From the NCBI RefSeq assembly GCF_009469615.1, contig NZ_SSXX01000004.1, forward strand, positions 1 through 64,000: a DNA stretch of 64,000 nt, read 5' to 3'. The notes below the pieces were generated by a model. It was not told the DNA's origin. It worked only from the letters and a program-made list of their open reading frames with translations, and did not search any database. Source of the DNA: Dechloromonas sp. H13. Lineage in GTDB: Bacteria; Pseudomonadota; Gammaproteobacteria; Burkholderiales; Rhodocyclaceae. The stretch's first letter is position 1. Each line of letters starts with the position of its first letter. Position numbers and translations under genes: made by a program. Below are positions 58,102 to 64,000 of the stretch, in pieces.

Positions 58102-59526
58102 ATGTTGCACAAGCCATTTGCCGTGGCTGCGCTGCTCGCCGCCTCGTGCGGCGCGCAGGCGGCCGGCGATGCCGATCTCGCCGCCATCCGTGCCCAGATC
58201 GACGAAATGAAGAAGACCTACGAGCAGCGCATCGCGGCGCTCGAACAGCGGCTGGCCCAGGCCGAAGCCGACGCCCGGGCTCGGCCGGCGCCGGTCGCCC
58301 CGGCGGTGGCGCCGGGGGGCGCACCGGTGGCCGCGAACCCCCCCACCGCGGCGGGCGGCGCTCTCGCTGCCGCCAGCGCCTTCAACCCCGAGGTGTCACT
58401 GATCCTGCAGGGCCAGTACGCGCAGATGAAAAACGTGCCCGACCGCACCATTACCGGCTTCTGGCCGGCCGACGGCCATGCCGACCACGGCAAGGGCATC
58501 AGCACGCGCGGCTTTTCCCTCAACCACACCGAGTTGATCTTCAGCGCCGGCATCGACCCCTATTGGCGCGGCCAGGCGGTGCTCGCGGTTCAGGACGAGG
58601 CGGTGGACGTCGAGGAGGCGTGGTTCCAGTCGCTGGCCATCGGCCACGGCGTCGGCCTCAAGGGCGGGCGTTACCGCTCGGGCATCGGCTACCTCAACGA
58701 ACAGCATCCGCACCAGTGGGATTTCGCCAATGCGCCGCTGATGTACAACGCGCTGTTCGGCGAGGAGGCGAGTTATCGCCAGGACGGCCTGCAGCTCAAG
58801 TGGCTGGCGCCGACGCCGATCTTCCTCGAATTCGGGAGCGAAATCGGACGTGGCGCCAATTTCCCGGGCACCGACAGCAACAAGAACGGTGCTGGCGCCT
58901 GGGCCCTCTACGCCCATCTCGGCGATGATCTGGGCGTTTCCAACAGCTGGCGGGCCGGGGTTTCCTACCTGAAGACCACATCCGGCGACCGCGAAGCCGA
59001 TTTCCTCGACGTCAACGGCCTCGCCGCGCAGGGGCTGTTCACCGGCGATACCGACACCTGGCTGGCCGATTTCGTCTGGAAATGGGCGCCCAACGGCAAC
59101 CCGAAGTACCAGAACTTCAAGTTCCAGAGCGAATACTTCGTGCGCAAGGACAAGGGCGAACTGACCTGCACCGACGAAGCCGGGGTCGGCAATGCCTGCG
59201 CGACGCCGGTCACCGGCGACTATGACACGCGCCAGCGCGGCTGGTACGCGCAGGGTGTCTTCCAGTTCACGCCGAACTGGCGGGCCGGCCTGCGCTACGA
59301 CCAGCTCGACAGCGGGCGCCAGAACCTCGGCGTCAATGCGGCCAACCTCGTCGTCGAGGACTACCGGCCGAAACGCGCAACGGCGATGGTGGACTACAGC
59401 TGGAGCGAGTTCTCGCGGATGCGCCTGCAGTACGCCCAGGACAAATCCATGGCCGGGATCACCGACAATCAGTGGATCGTCCAGTACATCATGAGCCTCG
59501 GCGCGCACGGCGCTCACAAGTTCTGA
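58102..59526 (+). CDS. outer-membrane channel-like beta-barrel protein linked to zinc uptake
   Basis: A 474-residue protein with a signal peptide (HKPFAVAALLAASCGAQAAG), a short coiled-coil (IRAQIDEMKKTYEQRIAALEQRLAQAEADA in total, residues about 33-62), an Ala/Pro linker, then about 380 residues of alternating beta pattern ending in HGAHKF with a terminal Phe, as in outer-membrane barrels. Segments such as GGRYRSGIGYLNEQHPHQWDF are His-rich. It lacks a TonB plug, so it looks like a porin-type channel. AGGAG precedes the ATG, and ZnuA follows by 11 bases, which suggests zinc passage. Confidence 0.75.
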   Translation: MLHKPFAVAALLAASCGAQAAGDADLAAIRAQIDEMKKTYEQRIAALEQRLAQAEADARARPAPVAPAVAPGGAPVAANPPTAAGGALAAASAFNPEVSLILQGQYAQMKNVPDRTITGFWPADGHADHGKGISTRGFSLNHTELIFSAGIDPYWRGQAVLAVQDEAVDVEEAWFQSLAIGHGVGLKGGRYRSGIGYLNEQHPHQWDFANAPLMYNALFGEEASYRQDGLQLKWLAPTPIFLEFGSEIGRGANFPGTDSNKNGAGAWALYAHLGDDLGVSNSWRAGVSYLKTTSGDREADFLDVNGLAAQGLFTGDTDTWLADFVWKWAPNGNPKYQNFKFQSEYFVRKDKGELTCTDEAGVGNACATPVTGDYDTRQRGWYAQGVFQFTPNWRAGLRYDQLDSGRQNLGVNAANLVVEDYRPKRATAMVDYSWSEFSRMRLQYAQDKSMAGITDNQWIVQYIMSLGAHGAHKF

Positions 59527-59537
59527 GGAGAATGACG

Positions 59538-60434
59538 ATGATCAGATTATTGACGATCCTGTGGCTGGCGGCTGCCAGCCTGCCGGCCGGCGCGGCGCTG
59601 CAGGTCTTCGCCACGGTGCCGGAATGGGCGGCGCTGGCGCGCGAAATCGGCGGCGACAAGGTAAGCGTGTTCACCGCCACGACCGCATTGCAGGACCCGC
59701 ACCGCATCGAGGCGCGGCCATCGCTGCTGGCCCAGGCGCGGCGCGCCCAGCTGGTGGTGGCGACCGGCGCCGAACTCGAGGCCGGCTGGCTGCCGCTGGT
59801 CGTGCGCGATTCCGGGAATGCTGCCATCCAGCCCGGGCGCCCGGGCTACTTCGAGGCGGCGCGCTACGTCACGCTGCTCGACGTGCCGGCGGTGCTCGAC
59901 CGCACGCACGGCGACGTCCATGCAGCCGGCAATCCACACATCCAGCTCGATCCGCGCAACCTGTTCCGCATCGGCGAAGCGCTTGCCGCCCGCCTCGGTG
60001 AACTCGACCCGCCCAATGCCAAGGCCTACGAGGCCGGCTACCGGGCCTTCGCCGGCAGGTGGCAGATCGCCGTCGCGCGCTGGGAAAAGGAGGCGGCGCC
60101 GCTGCGCGGCGTGCCGGTGCTCGCGCATCACGACTCCTTCGTCTACCTGGCGCACTGGCTCGGCTTCAAGGTCAGCGGAACGCTCGAACCGAAGCCGGGC
60201 ATCGAGCCGACCAGCGGCCAGCTTTCCGGCCTCGTCGCGCGCCAGCAGAACGCGCCGGCGAAGATGGTGCTGCGCACCGCCTACCAGAGCGACGGCCCCA
60301 GCCAGTGGATCGCCGGCAAGACCGGCATCCCGGCAGTGATGCTGCCGTTTACCGTCGGCGGCACGCCGGAGGCCGGCGACCTGACCGGCCTCTTCGACGA
60401 CACCATCCGGCGCCTGCTGAAAGGGCTGTCGTGA
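59538..60434 (+). CDS. znuA: zinc/manganese ABC transporter substrate-binding protein (ZnuA-like)
   Basis: A 298-residue cluster A-I binding protein with a signal peptide (LTILWLAAASLPAGAALQVF). Likely metal ligands are His in ALQDPHRIEARPS, His in AGNPHIQLDP, His in LAHHDSFVYLAHWLGF and an acidic residue in the C-terminal half. The usual His-rich loop of ZnuA is absent. ATG at 59538 is preferred because GAGGAG is 7 bases away; the ATG at 59532 is too close to it. The stop overlaps the GTG of the ATPase gene. Confidence 0.87.
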   Translation: MIRLLTILWLAAASLPAGAALQVFATVPEWAALAREIGGDKVSVFTATTALQDPHRIEARPSLLAQARRAQLVVATGAELEAGWLPLVVRDSGNAAIQPGRPGYFEAARYVTLLDVPAVLDRTHGDVHAAGNPHIQLDPRNLFRIGEALAARLGELDPPNAKAYEAGYRAFAGRWQIAVARWEKEAAPLRGVPVLAHHDSFVYLAHWLGFKVSGTLEPKPGIEPTSGQLSGLVARQQNAPAKMVLRTAYQSDGPSQWIAGKTGIPAVMLPFTVGGTPEAGDLTGLFDDTIRRLLKGLS

Positions 60435-61015
60435 GCGCTCCCCTGATCCGCGCCCAGGGCCTGGTGGCGGGCTGGCAACGGCCGGCCACAGCGCCCCTCG
60501 ATTTCATGCTGGAGGCGGGCCGCATACTCGGTCTCACCGGCGCCAACGGGGTCGGCAAGACGACGGTGCTGTCGGCGCTGGCGGGCAGCGCGCGGGTCTT
60601 CTCGGGGGCGCTGGAAATGCGCCCAGGCCTGCGCCTGGCGCTGCAGACGCAGGGCGTGCCGCCGGTGGATGGCGTGCCGCTGAGCGGGCGCGAACTGCTG
60701 GCGCTCACCGCCGCCAGTCCGGACGGGCTGCCGCCGTGGCTGGTCGGGCGCCTCGACCACCGGCTCGACCGCCTGTCCGGCGGGCAGCGGCATTACCTGA
60801 CGCTGTGGACGATTCTGCAGGCGCCGGCCGACCTCGTCCTGCTCGACGAGCCAACCAACAACCTCGATGCCGCCGGCGTCGCCCACCTGGCAACGGTCTT
60901 GCGGAAGCGGGCGGAATCCGGCTGCGGCGTGGTGCTGGTCAGCCACGATCACGATTTCGTGGACCAGGTCTGCGATCAGGTCATGGTCCTGCAGGAGGTG
61001 GCGGATGTGGTCTGA
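60431..61015 (+). CDS. znuC: metal ABC transporter ATP-binding protein (ZnuC-like)
   Basis: A 194-residue ABC ATPase, shorter than typical ZnuC (about 250 residues). It has Walker A GANGVGKTTVLSAL (about residues 40-53), signature LSGGQRHYLTLW, Walker B LVLLDEPTNNLD and the switch His in VLVSHDHDF. The C-terminal extension of E. coli ZnuC is missing. The start is GTG overlapping the znuA-like stop, and its end overlaps the permease start by 11 bases, so the three are one unit. Confidence 0.87.
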   Translation: MSAPLIRAQGLVAGWQRPATAPLDFMLEAGRILGLTGANGVGKTTVLSALAGSARVFSGALEMRPGLRLALQTQGVPPVDGVPLSGRELLALTAASPDGLPPWLVGRLDHRLDRLSGGQRHYLTLWTILQAPADLVLLDEPTNNLDAAGVAHLATVLRKRAESGCGVVLVSHDHDFVDQVCDQVMVLQEVADVV

Positions 61016-61769
61016 ACTTTTCCTGCTGCCCTTCCTGACCGGCCTCTGCCTGGCCCTCGTCCTGCCGGTGCTCGGCTGCTTCCTGCGCCTGCGCGACGAG
61101 TGGCTGGCGGCGCTGGCCTATGCCCACGTGGCCGCCGCCGGTGCGCTGCTCGCCCTGGTCGGCGGCCTGATGCCGGCGCTCGGCGGGATGGCCGCCGCCG
61201 CCCTGGCCGGTGCCGGCAAGCGCCTGTTCGCGCGCCGGCTGGCCGGCGGCGCGGCCTTCGCGGTGCTGCTGCTGGCCGGCTGGGCGGTCGCCGTCCTGCT
61301 CGCCGCTAACCAGCCGCTGGCCGAACGCCTCGGACATGCGCTGTTCGACGGCCAGCTGTATTTCTCCGGCGGCGCGCAACTGGCGCTGGTGGCGCCGTGG
61401 ACCGCGTTCGCCGGGGCGGTGCTGCTCGTCCTGTCGCGCCACCTGCTGCTGGCGCGCGTTTATCCCGATTATTTCCGTGCGCGCCATCTGCGTGCCTGGC
61501 CGGTGGTGCTCGGCTTCGACCTGATTGCCGCGCTGACCCTGGCGCTGGCGACGATGACGATGGGCGTCATGGGCGGCTTCGCGCTGATCTTCGTGCCGGC
61601 GTGGATCGCCTTCCGGCGGGCCGCCGGCTGGCGCCGCGGCCTTCTGCTGGCGGTGGCGACCGGCGTCGTCGGCTATGTTGCCGCCTTCGCCCTGGCCCTC
61701 TGGCTGGATCAGCCGTTCGGGCCGGTGCTGGCCCTATTGCTGATCGCTCTCGGGCTGGTCATTGCATGA
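61005..61769 (+). CDS. znuB: metal ABC transporter permease (ZnuB-like)
   Basis: A 254-residue polytopic permease with about 7-8 hydrophobic helices. It has the ABC-3 family landmarks LPVLGCFLRLRDEWLAALAYAHVAAAGAL (in full about residues 20-48) and GFDLIAALTLALATMTMGVMGGFALIFVPA near residue 175. It completes the transporter with the ATPase and binding protein encoded just upstream. AGGAGG precedes the ATG at 61005, which lies inside the ATPase gene. The ion is presumed zinc from family; manganese cannot be excluded. Confidence 0.85.
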   Translation: MWSELFLLPFLTGLCLALVLPVLGCFLRLRDEWLAALAYAHVAAAGALLALVGGLMPALGGMAAAALAGAGKRLFARRLAGGAAFAVLLLAGWAVAVLLAANQPLAERLGHALFDGQLYFSGGAQLALVAPWTAFAGAVLLVLSRHLLLARVYPDYFRARHLRAWPVVLGFDLIAALTLALATMTMGVMGGFALIFVPAWIAFRRAAGWRRGLLLAVATGVVGYVAAFALALWLDQPFGPVLALLLIALGLVIA

Positions 61770-61814
61770 CGGCGGGGAGCGTGCTAAAAGAATAGCTCTC
61801 TATTCGAGGACAGC

Positions 61815-63104
61815 ATGGTTTTTTCGTTTTTCAAGAAGAAGGCAGAGAAAATGCCGGAGCGCGAGGTTGTGCGCCCGAAGCCGCCGGCCGCGCCGGCCCC
61901 CTTGAAATCCTCATCGCCCCCGGTCGCCGAGGAGGAGACGAGAAAGCCCGCCGAGCCCTTGCCCGACCTTGAGTTCACGCCGGGCGGCGTGCCCCCCACG
62001 GCCGCCAAGGCCGAGACCAAGCCGGCGGCGCCGAAGACCAAGGCGGAAATGGAGCTGGCGATCTCCGAATTCGAGCGCGAATACACCGAGTCGGACGTCA
62101 TGGCGATCAACGTCGACCATGGCGCCGATTCGATCCAGTCCGACGTCGAGCAGGTGGCCGTCCTCTACGCCAACGGCCAGGACGCGGTCGTCCGCCCGCT
62201 GCTGGAATCGTTGCTCGGGGCCTATCCGGGCGCCGAAGGGCTGCGCCTGTGGCTGATGCTCTTCGATTTCCTGCAGCTGACCGGCGATCGCGCCGCTTTC
62301 GACAGGCTCGGCAGCGAATTCGTCCAGACCTGCGAGATGTCGCCGCCCGCCTGGCGCGAGCTGACCCCGCCGCCGGCGGCCGCCGCCGGGGCCGGGGCCG
62401 GGACCGGGGTGGGCGCCTGTTCGCTGCAGGGGATCATGACCATGGACGATGCGGCGGCGCTGCTCCCGCTGGCCGACGCGCTGAAGAGCAAGCGGCCGCT
62501 GCGCGTCGATTGCAGCCGCCTGCTCGGCTGCGACGACGAGATCGCCGGCCGCCTGGCCGAACTGCTGATGGGCGCCCGGCGCCAGGGCGCGGTGATCGTC
62601 CTCGAGCAGATCGAGGGCTTCATTCCCCGTCTGCGCGGCCGCCTGGCGGTCGGCGAGGCGAAGAACACCCGCTCCTGGCTGCTGCTGCTGGAACTGTTGC
62701 AGCGCCACGGCACCCAAGATGAATTCGAGCAGTGCGCGATCGACTTCGCGGTGACCTTCGAGCGTTCGCCGCCTTCCTGGGAAGCCGTTCCGGCGCCGAA
62801 GCTGCCGGTCGGCACCAAGCCGGCCAAGCCGGCAGACAGCGCGCACTACCTGAGCGGCGAGATCAGGAACAGCCGTTTCGAGGAACTGGCGGCGGTGCTG
62901 AACGGGGAAGACCATGTCATCCTCGATTTCGCGGCGGTGCGCCGCCTCGACTTCAGCTCGGCCGGGCAACTGGTCAATCGTCTGGTGCCGGTCAAGGAGA
63001 GCGGGCGGGACGTCGTCATCCGTAGCCCGAATCACCTGGTGGCGGAACTTATGGCCGTCGTCGGCCTCAACAAGTTTGCCCGCATCATCGTTCCCAAGTC
63101 TTAA
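61815..63104 (+). CDS. STAS-domain protein with duplicated helical-STAS modules
   Basis: A 429-residue soluble-looking protein. Residues 1-80 are a basic start ([20 protein letters not shown]) and a Pro/Ala-rich linker. Then two similar modules follow. Helical part A ([30 protein letters not shown]) precedes a STAS-like part ([39 protein letters not shown]). Helical part B ([30 protein letters not shown]) precedes a more canonical STAS part ([38 protein letters not shown]). No kinase or transporter domain is attached, and no phospho-Ser is certain. The gene ends 14 bases before hslV. Function unknown. Confidence 0.75.
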   Translation: MVFSFFKKKAEKMPEREVVRPKPPAAPAPLKSSSPPVAEEETRKPAEPLPDLEFTPGGVPPTAAKAETKPAAPKTKAEMELAISEFEREYTESDVMAINVDHGADSIQSDVEQVAVLYANGQDAVVRPLLESLLGAYPGAEGLRLWLMLFDFLQLTGDRAAFDRLGSEFVQTCEMSPPAWRELTPPPAAAAGAGAGTGVGACSLQGIMTMDDAAALLPLADALKSKRPLRVDCSRLLGCDDEIAGRLAELLMGARRQGAVIVLEQIEGFIPRLRGRLAVGEAKNTRSWLLLLELLQRHGTQDEFEQCAIDFAVTFERSPPSWEAVPAPKLPVGTKPAKPADSAHYLSGEIRNSRFEELAAVLNGEDHVILDFAAVRRLDFSSAGQLVNRLVPVKESGRDVVIRSPNHLVAELMAVVGLNKFARIIVPKS

Positions 63105-63118
63105 CGTCAGGAAGAATC

Positions 63119-63655
63119 ATGGAGCAATATCACGGCACGACGATTCTGTCGGTGCGCCGCGGCAATTCCGTCGCCATGGGCGGCGACGGCCAGGTCACGC
63201 TCGGCAACATCGTCATCAAGGCGACCGCGCGCAAAGTGCGCCGTCTTTACCAGGGGCGCATCCTGGCCGGCTTCGCGGGCGGCACGGCCGACGCCTTCAC
63301 GCTGTTCGAGCGCTTCGAGGCCAAGCTCGAGAAGCACCAGGGCAACCTGCTGCGCTCGGCGGTCGAACTGGCCAAGGACTGGCGTTCCGACCGCGCCCTG
63401 CGCCGGCTGGAGGCGATGCTGTCGGTCGCCGACCGCGAGGTGTCGCTGATCATCACCGGCAACGGTGATGTGCTGGAGCCCGAGCAGGGCATCGTCGCCA
63501 TCGGCTCGGGCGGTTCCTACGCCCAGAGCGCGGCGCGGGCCTTGCTGGAAAACACCGAGCTGAGCCCGCGCGACATCGTCACCAAGTCACTGGAAATCGC
63601 CGGCGACATCTGCATCTACACCAACCGCAATTTCACGATCGAGGCCCTCGAATGA
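63119..63655 (+). CDS. hslV: ATP-dependent protease subunit HslV
   Basis: A 178-residue peptidase of the proteasome beta fold. Mature HslV starts at the catalytic Thr in [24 protein letters not shown] after removal of MEQYHG. Further landmarks are [43 protein letters not shown] and [16 protein letters not shown]. With HslU it forms the HslUV protease for misfolded and regulatory proteins. Its stop overlaps the hslU start by 4 bases. Confidence 0.97.
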   Translation: MEQYHGTTILSVRRGNSVAMGGDGQVTLGNIVIKATARKVRRLYQGRILAGFAGGTADAFTLFERFEAKLEKHQGNLLRSAVELAKDWRSDRALRRLEAMLSVADREVSLIITGNGDVLEPEQGIVAIGSGGSYAQSAARALLENTELSPRDIVTKSLEIAGDICIYTNRNFTIEALE

Positions 63656-64000
63656 CCGCGATGACCCCGCAGGAGATCGTCCACGAGCTGGACAAGCACA
63701 TCGTCGGCCAGAACAACGCCAAGAAATCGGTCGCCATCGCCCTGCGCAACCGCTGGCGCCGCGCCCAGGTCGCCGAGCCGCTGCGCCAGGAAATCACGCC
63801 CAAGAATATCCTGATGATCGGCCCGACCGGCGTCGGCAAGACCGAGATCGCCCGCCGCCTGGCGCGCCTGGCCAATGCGCCGTTCATCAAGATCGAGGCG
63901 ACCAAGTTCACCGAAGTGGGCTATGTCGGGCGCGATGTCGAAACGATCATCCGCGATCTGGTCGAGATGGCGATCAAGTCGCACCGCGAGCGCGCCATGA
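63652..64000 (+). CDS. hslU: ATP-dependent protease ATPase subunit HslU (5' part, cut by window end)
   Basis: The first 116 residues are visible: [40 protein letters not shown], Walker [21 protein letters not shown] (about residues 54-73) and [19 protein letters not shown] with the GYVG pore motif. This is the AAA+ unfoldase that feeds HslV. The frame runs off the window, so completeness is unknown. Confidence 0.97.
   Translation, partial: MTAMTPQEIVHELDKHIVGQNNAKKSVAIALRNRWRRAQVAEPLRQEITPKNILMIGPTGVGKTEIARRLARLANAPFIKIEATKFTEVGYVGRDVETIIRDLVEMAIKSHRERAM

Overview
The window is GC-rich, densely packed bacterial DNA that looks like the chromosome of a betaproteobacterium of the Rhodocyclales (Dechloromonas/Azonexus-like). 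That placement is inferred from protein resemblance and gene order, such as metX-metW, polA-DUF2782-thrB, nadD-rsfS-rlmH, dapF-DUF484-xerC and hslV-hslU. Genes sit in long same-strand runs, often with 4-base start/stop overlaps, and GTG and TTG starts are common. Almost everything is core or metabolic. The only clear accessory pieces are the tail of an IS481-type transposase at the left edge (1-132) and an HNH nuclease with flanking repeat-like DNA (about 9290-10335).

Layout. 139-3133 (minus): metX-metW-ampG behind a SAM-II-type riboswitch with a terminator. 3300-4237 (minus): SCO1-like copper chaperone and a small secreted protein. 4295-14682: cobamide genes. These comprise a minus operon (bluB, a CobD-like aminotransferase without its lysine, btuF, a second leaderless BtuF-like protein), then cobQ (plus), the HNH insert, cobU (minus), and a cobalamin-riboswitch-led run cobT-cobS-methyltransferase-CopD-like-cobC (plus). 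14684-26327 (plus): a lipopolysaccharide cluster with heptosyltransferase-like and GT4 enzymes, msbA, an amidotransferase and a fused O-antigen ligase/GT9 protein. 26351-29804: polA and a divergent LOG-family gene with overlapping start codons. 29838-34727 (plus): DUF2782, thrB, two BPSS1780-like membrane proteins, nadD, rsfS, rlmH, maf. 34732-42641: a PBP7-like peptidase, a GT28-like protein, enoyl-CoA hydratase, an RluA-family enzyme, acetoacetyl-CoA synthetase, acyltransferase 3 and a YegQ-type protein.

42677-46752 (mostly plus): rng, a dienelactone hydrolase, a ProQ-domain protein, two tRNA-Lys genes (minus) and an MscS channel. 46822-51357 (minus): the methyl cycle, metK behind a second SAM-II-like riboswitch, then ahcY-tlyA-metF behind an SAH riboswitch. 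51516-57735 (plus): two lipid A acyltransferase-like genes, a GNAT protein, dapF, DUF484, xerC, an unrecognised 50-residue basic protein with its own promoter and terminator, and rlmI. 57745-61769 (plus): a zinc uptake set with a CxxC-bearing secreted protein, an outer-membrane channel and ZnuABC-like proteins. 61815-64000 (plus): a duplicated STAS-like protein, hslV and the start of hslU.

The most connected theme is RNA-level control of one-carbon and B12 metabolism. Four metabolite riboswitches (SAM, SAM, SAH, cobalamin) govern metX, metK, ahcY-tlyA-metF and cobT-cobS, and good sigma70-like promoters can be placed at the expected distance upstream of most of them. The best leads for something new are the 50-residue protein unit, the WaaL-GT9 fusion, the lysine-less CobD-like protein, the duplicated STAS protein and a recurring GTCGACCGCAGTAGC-type motif.
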